NCBI GenBank assembly: GCA_910589415.1
Contig: OU342630.1
Location: 1-64,000 of the forward strand
Origin: Malachius bipustulatus
Lineage: Eukaryota > Arthropoda > Insecta > Coleoptera > Melyridae
Reading direction: 5' to 3'
DNA length: 64,000 nt
The notes under the pieces are model-generated. The model was not told where the DNA came from and made no database searches. It saw only the letters and a list, made by a program, of their open reading frames with translations. Both the position numbers and the translations under genes were made by a program. Shown here one piece after another: positions 24,409 to 36,300 of this stretch. The stretch's first letter is position 1. The number at the start of each line of letters is the position of its first letter.

Positions 24409-24439
24409 CGAAAGCGAGCTGACGCTTTCCTCTGACAAT

Positions 24440-24744
24440 ACTTGGAACGCTGATTCGGAATATATATGGTATTAGAGTCGCAAAAGCCGGGATATGTTTC
24501 AAATCGAGCCAAAAAAATGGTCAACGGTCCTGAATAATGACATTAAAAAATTCATATCACCGAAACGGTGGCTCCAATCGAAAAACGGGCCTTGGTATCA
24601 GATTCGCCGTGGCTCAGACCATCAGTGGTGAGAATTTCATCCAAATCCGACGTCCTAACTGAAAAAAATATTCGAAAGGGGGACCTTTCTTAAATTTTTA
24701 AGAAAAATTTTTTCGAAAGCGAGCTGATGCTTTCCTCTGACAAT
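24440..24744 (+). repeat. Monomer type M2 of the reference hexamer (305 bp)
   Basis: Diagnostic bases: CTTGGAACG, AGAGTCGC, AACGGGCC, the shortened G-run with altered pyrimidines GGGGGACCTTTC (other types GGGGGGACCCTTC), TTTTTAAGAAAAA and GAGCTGATGC. Two bases shorter than M1. This copy also has the private change GTGAGAATTTC. Confidence 0.85.
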
Positions 24745-25051
24745 ACTTGGAACGCTGATTCGGAATATATATGGTATTAGAGGTCGCAAAAGCCGGGATA
24801 TGTTTCAAATCGAGCCAAAAAAATGGTCAACGGTCCTGAATAATGACATTAAAAAATTCATATCACCGAAACGGTGGCTCCAATCGAAAAACGGACCTTG
24901 GTATCAGATTCGCCGTTGCTCAGACCATCAGTGGTGAGGATTTCATCCAAATCCGACGTCCTAACTGAAAAAAATATTCGAAAGGGGGGACCCTTCTTAA
25001 ATTTTTAAGAAAAATTTTTTCGAAAGCGAGCTGACGCTTTCCTCTGACAAT
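24745..25051 (+). repeat. Monomer type M3 of the reference hexamer (307 bp)
   Basis: Diagnostic bases: CTTGGAACG, AGAGGTCGC, AACGGACC, CCGTTGCTC (a T replacing G in CCGTGGCTC) and TTTTTAAGAAAAA. The M3 copies at about 34005 and 35842 share a private AAAAAAAGGGTC change, which links the first two hexamers of that run. Confidence 0.85.
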
Positions 25052-25357
25052 ACTTGGAACGCTGATTCGGAATATATATGGTATTAGAGTCGCAAAAGCC
25101 GGGATATGTTTCAAATCGAGCCAAAAAAATGGTCAACGGTCCTGAATAATGACATTAAAAAACTCATATCACCGAAACGGTGGCTCCAATCGAAAAACTG
25201 GCCTTGGTATCAGATTCGCCGTGGCTCAGACCATCAGTGGTGAGGATTTCATCCAAATCCGACGTCCTAACTGAAAAAAATATTCGAAAGGGGGGACCCT
25301 TCTTAAATTTTTAAGGAAAATTTTTTCGAAACCGAGCTGACGCTTTCCTCTGACAAT
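25052..25357 (+). repeat. Monomer type M4 of the reference hexamer (306 bp)
   Basis: Diagnostic bases: CTTGGAACG, AGAGTCGC, AAAAACTCAT, AAAACTGGCC and GAAACCGAGCTGACGC. Some copies carry GAGGAGTTCATCC instead of GAGGATTTCATCC (about 14520, 34430, 36267), a change that weakens the GGATTT/AAATCC dyad. Confidence 0.85.
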
Positions 25358-25664
25358 ACTTGCAACGCTGATTCGGAATATATATGGTATTAGAGGTCGC
25401 AAAAGCCGGAATATGTGTCAAATCGAGCCAAAAAAATGGTCAAAAGTCCTGAATAATGACATTAAAAAATTCATATCACCGAAACGGTGGCTCCAATCGA
25501 AAAACGGACCTTGGTATCAGATTCGCCGTGGCTCAGACCATCAGTGGTGAGGATTTCATCCAAATCCGACGTCCTAACTGAAAAAAATATTCGAAAGGGG
25601 GGACCCTTCTTAAATTTTTAGGGAAAATTTTTTCGAAAGCGAGCTGACGCTTTCCTCTGACAAT
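25358..25664 (+). repeat. Monomer type M5 of the reference hexamer (307 bp)
   Basis: The most distinctive type: CCGGAATATGTGTCAAATC (others CCGGGATATGTTTCAAATC), GGTCAAAAGTCC (others GGTCAACGGTCC), and in most copies TTTTTAGGGAAAA (others TTTTTAAGGAAAA). The CCGGAA change removes one base of the CENP-B-box-like motif. Seen near 366, 9480, 11627, 12849, 14687, 25415, 27250, 34595, 36433, 38271, 46320, 52446, 54289, 60720 and 62559. Confidence 0.87.
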
Positions 25665-25970
25665 ACTTGCAACGCTGATTCGGAATATATATAGTATTAG
25701 AGTCGCAAAAGCCGGGATATGTTTCAAATCGAGCCAAAAAAATGGTCAACGGTCCTGAATAATGACATTAAAAAACTCATATCACCGAAACGGTGGCTCC
25801 AATCGAAAAACTGGCCTTGGTATCAGATTAGCCGTGGCTCAGACCATCAGTGGTGCGGATTTCATCCAAATCCGACGTCCTAACTGAAAAAAATATTCGA
25901 AAGGGGGGACCCTTCTTAAATTTTTAAGGAAAATTTTTTCGAAACCGAGCTGACGCTTTCCTCTGACAAT
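25665..25970 (+). repeat. Monomer type M6 of the reference hexamer (306 bp)
   Basis: Diagnostic bases: ATATATAGTATTAGAG (others ATATATGGTATTAGAG), AAAACTGGCC, CAGATTAGCCG (others CAGATTCGCCG) and usually TGGTGCGG (others TGGTGAGG). The linker monomers at 9733, 32702 and 50553 are M6-like but have CAGTAGTGAGG. Confidence 0.86.
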
Positions 25971-27808
25971 ACTTGCAACGCTGATTCGGAATATATATGG
26001 TATTAGAGGTCGCAAAAGCCGGGATATGTTTCAAATCGAGCCAAAAAAATGGTCAACGGTCCTGAATAATGACATTAAAAAATTCATATCACCGAAACGG
26101 TGGCTCCAATCGGAAAACGGACCTTGGTATCAGATTCGCCGTGGCTCAGACCATCAGTGGTGGGGATTTCATCCAAATCCGACGTCCTAACTGAAAAAAA
26201 TATTCGAAAGGGGGGACCCTTCTTAAATTTTTAAGGAAAATTTTTTCGAAAGCGAGCTGACGCTTTCCTCTGACAATACTTGGAACGCTGATTCGGAATA
26301 TATATGGTATTAGAGTCGCAAAAGCCGGGATATGTTTCAAATCGAGCCAAAAAAATGGTCAACGGTCCTGAATAATGACATTAAAAAATTCATATCACCG
26401 AAACGGTGGCTCCAATCGAAAAACGGGCCTTGGTATCAGATTCGCCGTGGCTCAGACCATCAGTGGTGAGGATTTCATCCAAATCCGACGTCCTAACAGA
26501 AAAAAATATTCGAAAGGGGGACCTTTCTTAAATTTTTAAGAAAAATTTTTTCGAAAGCGAGCTGATGCTTTCCTCTGACAATACTTGGAACGCTGATTCG
26601 GAATATATATGGTATTAGAGGTCGCAAAAGCCGGGATATGTTTCAAATCGAGCCAAAAAAATGGTCAACGGTCCTGAATAATGACATTAAAAAATTCATA
26701 TCACCGAAACGGTGGCTCCAATCGAAAAACGGACCTTGGTATCAGATTCGCCGTTGCTCAGACCATCAGTGGTGAGGATTTCATCCAAATCCGACGTCCT
26801 AACTGAAAAAAATATTCGAAAGGGGGGACCCTTCTTAAATTTTTAAGAAAAATTTTTTCGAAAGCGAGCTGATGCTTTCCTCTGACAATACTTGGAACGC
26901 TGATTCGGAATATATATGGTATTAGAGTCGCAAAAGCCGGGATATGTTTCAAATCGAGCCAAAAAAATGGTCAACGGTCCTGAATAATGACATTAAAAAA
27001 CTCATATCACCGAAACGGTGGCTCCAATCGAAAAACTGGCCTTGGTATCAGATTCGCCGTGGCTCAGACCATCAGTGGTGAGGATTTCATCCAAATCCGA
27101 CGTCCTAACTGAAAAAAATATTCGAAAGGGGGGACCCTTCTTAAATTTTTAAGGAAAATTTTTTCGAAACCGAGCTGACGCTTTCCTCTGACAATACTTG
27201 CAACGCTGATTCGGAATATATATGGTATTAGAGGTCGCAAAAGCCGGAATATGTGTCAAATCGAGCCAAAAAAATGGTCAAAAGTCCTGAATAATGACAT
27301 TAAAAAATTCATATCACCGAAACGGTGGCTCCAATCGAAAAACGGACCTTGGTATCAGATTCGCCGTGGCTCAGACCATCAGTGGTGAGGATTTCATCCA
27401 AATCCGACGTCCTAACTGAAAAAAATATTCGAAAGGGGGGACCCTTCTTAAATTTTTAGGGAAAATTTTTTCGAAAGCGAGCTGACGCTTTCCTCTGACA
27501 ATACTTGCAACGCTGATTCGGAATATATATAGTATTAGAGTCGCAAAAGCCGGGATATGTTTCAAATCGAGCCAAAAAAATGGTCAACGGTCCTGAATAA
27601 TGACATTAAAAAACTCATATCACCGAAACGGTGGCTCCAATCGAAAAACTGGCCTTGGTATCAGATTAGCCGTGGCTCAGACCATCAGTGGTGCGGATTT
27701 CATCCAAATCCGACGTCCTAACTGAAAAAAATATTCGAAAGGGGGGACCCTTCTTAAATTTTTAAGGAAAATTTTTTCGAAAGCGAGCTGATGCTTTCCT
27801 CTGACAAT
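25971..27808 (+). repeat. Hexamer HOR copy (1838 bp)
   Basis: Same M1-M6 order directly following the reference copy. The last monomer ends GAAAGCGAGCTGATGC rather than GAAACCGAGCTGACGC, which marks the transition to the B block. Confidence 0.9.
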
Positions 27809-30262
27809 ACTTGCAACGCTGATTCGGAATATATATGGTATGAGAGGTCGCAAAAGCCGGGATATGTTTCAAATCGAGCCAAAAAAATGGTCAACGGTCC
27901 TGAATAATGACATTAAAAAATTCATATCACCGAAACGGTGGCTCCAATCGAAAAACTGGCCTTGGTATCAGATTCGCCGTGGCTCAGACCATCAGTGGTG
28001 AGGATTTCATCCAAATCCGACGTCCTAACTGAAAAAAATATTCGAAAGGGGGGACCCTTCTTAAATTTTTAAGGAAAATTTTTTCGAAAGCGAGCTGACG
28101 CTTTCCTCTGACAATACTTGCAACGCTGATTCGGAATATATATGGTATTAGAGGTCGCAAAAGCCGGGATATGTGTCAAATCGAGAAAAAAAAATGGTCA
28201 ACGGTCCTGAATATTGACATTAAAAAATTCATATCACCGAAACGGTGGCTCCAATCGAAAAACGGGCCTTGGTATCAGATTCGCCGTTGCTCAGACCATC
28301 AGTGGTGAGGATTTCATCCAAATCCGACGTCCTAACTGAAAAAAATATTCGAAAGGGGGGACCCTTCTTAAATTTTTAAGAAAAATTTTTTCGAAAGCGA
28401 GCTGATGCTTTCCTCTGACAATACTTGGAACGCTGATTCGGAATATATATGGTATTAGAGGTCGCAAAAGCCGGGATATGTTTCAAATCGAGCCAAAAAA
28501 ATGGTCAACGGTCCTGAATAATGACATTAAAAAATTCATATCACCGAAACGGTGGCTCCAATCAAAAAACGGACCTTGGTATCAGATTCGCCGTGGCTCA
28601 GACCATCAGTGGTGAGGATTTCATCCAAATCCGACGTCCTAACTGAAAAAAATATTCGAAAGGGGGGACCCTTCTTAAATTTTTAAGGAAAATTTTTTCG
28701 AAAGCGAGCTGATGCTTTCCTCAGACAATAATTGCAACGGTGATTCGGAATATATATGGTATGAGAGGTCGCAAAAGCCGGGATATGTTTCAAATCGAGC
28801 CAAAAAAATGGTCAACGGTCCTGAATAATGACATTAAAAAACTCATATCACCGAAACGGTGGCTCCAATCGAAAAACTGGCCTTGGTATCAGATTCGCCG
28901 TGGCTCAGACCATCAGTGGTGAGGAGTTCATCCAAATCCGACGTCCTAACTGAAAAAAATATTCGAAAGGGGGGACCCTTCTTAAATTTTTAAGAAAAAT
29001 TTTTTCGAAAGCGAGCTGATGCTTTCCTCTGACAATACTTGGAACGCTGATTCGGAATATATATGGTATTAGAGGTCGCAAAAGCCGGGATATGTTTCAA
29101 ATCGAGCCAAAAAAATGGTCAACGGTCCTGAATAATGACATTAAAAAATTCATATCACCGAAACGGTGGCTCCAATCAAAAAACGGACCTTGGTATCAGA
29201 TTCGCCGTGGCTCAGACCATCAGTGGTGAGGATTTCATCCAAATCCGACGTCCTAACTGAAAAAAATATTCGAAAGGGGGGACCCTTCTTAAATTTTTAA
29301 GGAAAATTTTTTCGAAAGCGAGCTGATGCTTTCCTCAGACAATACTTGCAACGGTGATTCGGAATATATATGGTATGAGAGGTCGCAAAAGCCGGGATAT
29401 GTTTCAAATCGAGCCAAAAAAATGGTCAACGGTCCTGAATAATGACATTAAAAAATTCATATCACCGAAACGGTGGCTCCAATCGAAAAACTGGCCTTGG
29501 TATCAGATTCGCCGTGGCTCAGACCATCAGTGGTGAGGATTTCATCCAAATCCGACGTCCTAACTGAAAAAAATATTCGAAAGGGGGGACCCTTCTTAAA
29601 TTTTTAAGGAAAATTTTTTCGAAAGCGAGCTGATGCTTTCCTCTGACAATACTTGGAACGCTGATTCGGAATATATATGGTATTAGAGTCGCAAAAGCCG
29701 GGATATGTTTCAAATCGAGCCAAAAAAATGGTCAACGGTCCTGAATAATGACATTAAAAAACTCATATCACCGAAACGGTGGCTCCAATCGAAAAACTGG
29801 CCTTGGTATCAGATTCGCCGTGGCTCAGACCATCAGTGGTGAGGATTTCATCCAAATCCGACGTCCTAACTGAAAAAAATATTCGAAAGGGGGGACCCTT
29901 CTTAAATTTTTAAGGAAAATTTTTTCGAAAGCGAGCTGACGCTTTCCTCTGACAATACTTGCAACGCTGATTCGGAATATATATGGTATTAGAGTCGCAA
30001 AAGCCGGGATATGTTTCAAATCGAGCCAAAAAAATGGTCAACGGTCCTGAATAATGACATTAAAAAACTCATATCACCGAAACGGTGGCTCCAATCGAAA
30101 AACTGGCCTTGGTATCAGATTCGCCGTGGCTCAGACCATCAGTGGTGAGGATTTCATCCAAATCCGACGTCCTAACTGAAAAAAATATTCGAAAGGGGGG
30201 ACCCTTCTTAAATTTTTAAGAAAAATTTTTTCGAAAGCGAGCTGATGCTTTCCTCTGACAAT
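27809..30262 (+). repeat. B block (copy 2, 8 monomers)
   Basis: Order: GTATGAGAGG/CTGGCC; CGAGAAAA with GAATATTGAC; CAATCAAAAAACGG; CAACGGTGATT; CAATCAAAAAACGG; CAACGGTGATT; two CTGGCC monomers. It follows the hexamer at 25971 and is repeated at 38831 with an offset of about 11020 bp. Confidence 0.8.
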
Positions 30263-32701
30263 ACTTGCAACGCTGATTCGGAATATATATGGTATGAGAG
30301 GTCGCAAAAGCCGGGATATGTTTCAAATCGAGCCAAAAAAATGGTCAACGGTCCTGAATAATGACATTAAAAAATTCATATCACCGAAACGGTGGCTCCA
30401 ATCGAAAAACGGACCTTGGTATCAGATTCGCCGTGGCTCAGACCATCAGTAGTGAGGATTTCATCCAAATCCGACGTCCTAACTGAAAAAAATATTCGAA
30501 AGGGGGGACCCTTCTTAAATTTTTAAGGAAATTTTTTTCGAAACCGAGCTGACGCTTTCCTCTGACAATACTTGCAACGCTGATTCGGAATATATATGGT
30601 ATTAGAGGTCGCAAAAGCCGGGATATGTTTCAAATCGAGCCAAAAAAATGGTCAACGGTCCTGAATAATGACATTAAAAAATTCATATCACCGAAACGGT
30701 GGCTCCAATCGAAAAACGGACCTTGGTATCAGATTCGCCGTTGCTCAGACCATCAGTGGTGAGGATTTCATCCAAATCCGACGTCCTAACTGAAAAAAAT
30801 ATTCGAAAGGGGGGACCCTTCTTAAATTTTTAAGAAAAATTTTTTCGAAAGCGAGCTGATGCCTTCCTCTGACAATACTTGGAACTCTGATTCGGAATAT
30901 ATATGGTATTAGAGTCGCAAAAGCCGGGATATGTTTCAAATCGAGCCAAAAAAATGGTCAACGGTCCTGAATAATGACATTAAAAAACTCATATCACCGA
31001 AACGGTGGCTCCAATCGAAAAACGGACCTTGGTATCAGATTCGCCGTGGCTCAGACCATCAGTATTGAGGATTTCATCCAAATCCGACGTCCTAACTGAA
31101 AAAAATATTCGAAAGGGGGGACCCTTCTTAAATTTTTAAGGAAAATTTTTTCGAAAGCGAGCTGACGCTTTCCTCTGACAATACTTGGAACGCTGATTCG
31201 GAATATATATGGTATTAGAGTCGCAAAAGCCGGGATATGTTTCAAATCGAGCCAAAAAAATGGTCAACGGTCCTGAATAATGACATTAAAAAATTCATAT
31301 CACCGAAACGGTGGCTCCAATCGAAAAACGGGCCTTGGTATCAGATTCGCCGTGGCTCAGAACCATCAGTGGTGAGGATTTCATCCAAATCCGACGTCCT
31401 AACTGAAAAAAATATTCGAAAGGGGGGACCCTTCTTAAATTTTTAAGAAAAATTTTTTCGAAAGCGAGCTGATGCTTTCCTCTGACAATACTTGGAACGC
31501 TGATTCGGAATATATATGGTATTAGAGGTCGCAAAAGCCGGGATATGTTTCAAATCGAGCCAAAAAAATGGTCAACGGTCCTGACATTAAAAAATCCATA
31601 TCACCGAAACGGTGGCTCCAATCGAAAAACGGACCTTGGTATCAGATTCGCCGTTGCTCAGACCATCAGTGGTGAGGATTTCATCCAAATCCGACGTCCT
31701 AACTGAAAAAAATATTCGAAAGGGGGGACCCTTCTTAAATTTTTAAGGAAAATTTTTTCGAAACCGAGCTGACGCTTTCCTCTGACAATACTTGCAACGC
31801 TGATTCGGAATATATATGGTATTAGAGTCGCAAAAGCCGGGATATGTTTCAAATCGAGCCAAAAAAATGGTCAACGGTCCTGAATAATGACATTAAAAAA
31901 TTCATATCACCGAAACGGTGGCTCCAATCGAAAAACGGACCTTGGTATCAGATTCGCCGTTGCTCAGACCATCAGTGGTGAGGATTTCATCCAAATCCGA
32001 CGTCCTAACTGAAAAAAATATTCGAAAGGGGGACCTTTCTTAAATTTTTAAGAAAATTTTTTTCGAAAGCGAGCTGACGCTTTCCTCTGACAATACTTGG
32101 AACGCTGATTCGGAATATATATGGTATTAGAGTCGCAAAAGCCGGGATATGTTTCAAATCGAGCCAAAAAAATGGTCAACGGTCCTGAATAATGACATTA
32201 AAAAATTCATATCACCGAAACGGTGGCTCCAATCGAAAAACGGGCCTTGGTATCAGATTCGCCGTGGCTCAGAACCATCAGTGGTGAGGATTTCATCCAA
32301 ATCCGACGTCCTAACTGAAAAAAATATTCGAAAGGGGGACCTTTCTTAAATTTTTAAGAAAAATTTTTTCGAAAGCGAGCTGATGCTTTCCTCTGACAAT
32401 ACTTGGAACGCTGATTCGGAATATATATGGTATTAGAGGTCGCAAAAGCCGGGATATGTTTCAAATCGAGCCAAAAAAATGGTCAACGGTCCTGACATTA
32501 AAAAATCCATATCACCGAAACGGTGGCTCCAATCGAAAAACGGGCCTTGGTATCAGATTCGCCGTGGCTCAGAACCATCAGTGGTGAGGATTTCATCCAA
32601 ATCCGACGTCCTAACTGAAAAAAATATTCGAAAGGGGGGACCCTTCTTAAATTTTTAAGAAAAATTTTTTCGAAAGCGAGATTTTGCTTTCCTCTGACAA
32701 T
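30263..32701 (+). repeat. C block (copy 2, ~8 monomers)
   Basis: Shares CAGTAGTG, GATGCCTTCC, CAGTATTGAGG, CAGAACCATC and the CCTGACATT deletion with copy 1 but is shorter. The monomer boundary at about 31189 is the uninterrupted counterpart of the element 2 insertion site. The last monomer has GAGATTTTGC, a private change. Confidence 0.75.
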
Positions 32702-33314
32702 ACTTGCAACGCTGATTCGGAATATATATAGTATTAGAGTCGCAAAAGCCGGGATATGTTTCAAATCGAGCCAAAAAAATGGTCAACGGTCCTGAATAAT
32801 GACATTAAAAAACTCATATCACCGAAACGGTGGCTCCAATCGAAAAACTGGCCTTGGTATCAGATTAGCCGTGGCTCAGACCATCAGTAGTGAGGATTTC
32901 ATCCAAATCCGACGTCCTAACTGAAAAAAATATTCGAAAGGGGGGACCCTTCTTAAATTTTTAAGGAAAATTTTTTCGAAAGCGAGCTGACGCTTTCCTC
33001 TGACAATACTTGCAACGCTGATTCGGAATATATATGGTATGAGAGGTCGCAAAAGCCGGGATATGTTTCAAATCGAGCCAAAAAAATGGTCGACGGTCCT
33101 GAATAATGACATTAAAAAATTCATATCACCGAAACGGTGGCTCCAATCGAAAAACGGACCTTGGTATCAGATTCGCCGTGGCTCAGACCATCAGTAGTGA
33201 GGATTTCATCCAAATCCGACGTCCTAACTGAAAAAAATATTCGAAAGGGGGGACCCTTCTTAAATTTTTAAGGAAAATTTTTTCGAAACCGAGCTGACGC
33301 TTTCCTCTGACAAT
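32702..33314 (+). repeat. Linker dimer preceding hexamers
   Basis: Same two variant monomers as at 9733 (ATATATAGTATT with CAGTAGTG, then GGTCGACGGTCC). Placed between the C block and the three hexamers starting at 33315. Confidence 0.8.
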
Positions 33315-36300
33315 ACTTGCAACGCTGATTCGGAATATATATGGTATTAGAGGTCGCAAAAGCCGGGATATGTTTCAAATCGAGCCAAAAAAATGGTCAA
33401 CGGTCCTGAATAATGACATTAAAAAATTCATATCACCGAAACGGTGGCTCCAATCGGAAAACGGACCTTGGTATCAGATTCGCCGTGGCTCAGACCATCA
33501 GTGGTGGGGATTTCATCCAAATCCGACGTCCTAACTGAAAAAAATATTCGAAAGGGGGGACCCTTCTTAAATTTTTAAGGAAAATTTTTTCGAAAGCGAG
33601 CTGACGCTTTCCTCTGACAATACTTGCAACGCTGATTCGGAATATATATGGTATTAGAGTCGCAAAAGCCGGGATATGTTTCAAATCGAGCCAAAAAAAT
33701 GGTCAACGGTCCTGAATAATGACATTAAAAAATTCATATCACCGAAACGGTGGCTCCAATCGAAAAACGGGCCTTGGTATCAGATTCGCCGTTGCTCAGA
33801 CCATCAGTGGTGAGGATTTCATCCAAATCCGACGTCCTAACTGAAAAAAATATTCGAAAGGGGGACCTTTCTTAAATTTTTAAGAAAAATTTTTTCGAAA
33901 GCGAGCTGATGCTTTCCTCTGACAATACTTGGAACGCTGATTCGGAATATATATGGTATTAGAGGTCGCAAAAGCCGGGATATGTTTCAAATCGAGCCAA
34001 AAAAAGGGTCAACGGTCCTGAATAATGACATTAAAAAATTCATATCACCGAAACGGTGGCTCCAATCGAAAAACGGACCTTGGTATCAGATTCGCCGTTG
34101 CTCAGACCATCAGTGGTGAGGATTTCATCCAAATCCGACGTCCTAACTGAAAAAAATATTCGAAAGGGGGGACCCTTCTTAAATTTTTAAGAAAAATTTT
34201 TTCGAAAGCGAGCTGATGCTTTCCTCTGACAATACTTGGAACGCTGATTCGGAATATATATGGTATTAGAGTCGCAAAAGCCGGGATATGTTTCAAATCG
34301 AGCCAAAAAAATGGTCAACGGTCCTGAATAATGACATTAAAAAACTCATATCACCGAAACGGTGGCTCCAATCGAAAAACTGGCCTTGGTATCAGATTCG
34401 CCAGGTCTCAGACCATCAGTGGTGAGGAGTTCATCCAAATCCGACGTCCTAACTGAAAAAAATATTCGAAAGGGGGGACCCTTCTTAAATTTTTAAGGAA
34501 AATTTTTTCGAAACCGAGCTGACGCTTTCCTCTGACAATACTTGCAACGCTGATTCGGAATATATATGGTATTAGAGGTCGCAAAAGCCGGAATATGTGT
34601 CAAATCGAGCCAAAAAAATGGTCAAAAGTCCTGAATAATGACATTAAAAAATTCATATCACCGAAACGGTGGCTCCAATCGAAAAACGGACCTTGGTATC
34701 AGATTCGCCGTGGCTCAGACCATCAGTGGTGAGGATTTCATCCAAATCCGACGTCCTAACTGAAAAAAATATTCGAAAGGGGGGACCCTTCTTAAATTTT
34801 TAGGGAAAATTTTTTCGAAAGCGAGCTGACGCTTTCCTCTGACAATACTTGCAACGCTGATTCGGAATATATATAGTATTAGAGTCGCAAAAGCCGGGAT
34901 ATGTTTCAAATCGAGCCAAAAAAATGGTCAACGGTCCTGAATAATGACATTAAAAAACTCATATCACCGAAACGGTGGCTCCAATCGAAAAACTGGCCTT
35001 GGTATCAGATTAGCCGTGGCTCAGACCATCAGTGGTGCGGATTTCATCCAAATCCGACGTCCTAACTGAAAAAAATATTCGAAAGGGGGGACCCTTCTTA
35101 AATTTTTAAGGAAAATTTTTTCGAAACCGAGCTGACGCTTTCCTCTGACAATACTTGCAACGCTGATTCGGAATATATATGGTATTAGAGGTCGCAAAAG
35201 CCGGGATATGTTTCAAATCGAGCCAAAAAAATGGTCAACGGTCCTGAATAATGACATTAAAAAATTCATATCACCGAAACGGTGGCTCCAATCGGAAAAC
35301 GGACCTTGGTATCAGATTCGCCGTGGCTCAGAGCATCAGTGGTGGGGATTTCATCCAAATCCGACGTCCTAACTGAAAAAAATATTCGAAAGGGGGGACC
35401 CTTCTTAAATTTTTAAGGAAAATTTTTTCGAAAGCGAGCTGACGCTTTCCTCTGACAATACTTGGAACGCTGATTCGGAATATATATGGTATTAGAGTCG
35501 CAAAAGCCGGGATATGTTTCAAATCGAGCCAAAAAAATGGTCAACGGTCCTGAATAATGACATTAAAAAATTCATATCACCGAAACGGTGGCTCCAATCG
35601 AAAAACGGGCCTTGGTATCAGATTCGCCGTTGCTCAGACCATCAGTGGTGAGGATTTCATCCAAATCCGACGTCCTAACTGAAAAAAATATTCGAAAGGG
35701 GGACCTTTCTTAAATTTTTAAGAAAAATTTTTTCGAAAGCGAGCTGATGCTTTCCTCTGACAATACTTGGAACGCTGATTCGGAATATATATGGTATTAG
35801 AGGTCGCAAAAGCCGGGATATGTTTCAAATCGAGCCAAAAAAAGGGTCAACGGTCCTGAATAATGACATTAAAAAATTCATATCACCGAAACGGTGGCTC
35901 CAATCGAAAAACGGACCTTGGTATCAGATTCGCCGTTGCTCAGACCATCAGTGGTGAGGATTTCATCCAAATCCGACGTCCTAACTGAAAAAAATATTCG
36001 AAAGGGGGGACCCTTCTTAAATTTTTAAGAAAAATTTTTTCGAAAGCGAGCTGATGCTTTCCTCTGACAATACTTGGAACGCTGATTCGGAATATATATG
36101 GTATTAGAGTCGCAAAAGCCGGGATATGTTTCAAATCGAGCCAAAAAAATGGTCAACGGTCCTGAATAATGACATTAAAAAACTCATATCACCGAAACGG
36201 TGGCTCCAATCGAAAAACTGGCCTTGGTATCAGATTCGCCGTGGCTCAGACCATCAGTGGTGAGGAGTTCATCCAAATCCGACGTCCTAACTGAAAAAAA

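Larger units (their letters stand above)
24133..24439 (+). repeat. Monomer type M1 of the reference hexamer (307 bp)
   Basis: Diagnostic bases: CTTGCAACG start, AGAGGTCGC, CAATCGGAAAACGG, and TGGTGGGGATT instead of TGGTGAGGATT. It ends with AAAGCGAGCTGACGC. The GGGG variant recurs at about 10550, 12370, 13600, 24320, 26160, 33505, 35345, 37180, 51355 and 53195, that is at the start of each hexamer. The hexamers at 45040 and 61278 have reverted or never had it. Confidence 0.85.
24133..25970 (+). repeat. Hexamer HOR, reference copy (1838 bp)
   Basis: Ordered M1-M2-M3-M4-M5-M6. All six types are separable by fixed differences, and the same order recurs immediately downstream at exactly 1838 bp. 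This is the classical signature of a higher-order repeat: monomers within a unit differ more than equivalent monomers in successive units. Confidence 0.9.
24133..30590 (+). repeat. Superblock segment, ~11.02-kb repeat, copy A
   Basis: Two hexamers, a B block and the first C monomer, matched monomer-for-monomer at 35153-41610. Anchors 24133/35153, 25971/36991, 27809/38831 and 30263/41283 all differ by 11020-11022 bp, i.e. 36 monomers. Confidence 0.8.

Noticed and set aside
24410..24439. Hammerhead ribozyme core, suggested by CTGATG near GAGCTGATGC and by GAAAC
   Set aside because: The CTGATGA core and correctly placed GAAA with three stems cannot be assembled. CTGATGC is frequently CTGACGC, and the GAAAC at CCGAAACGG belongs to another hairpin.
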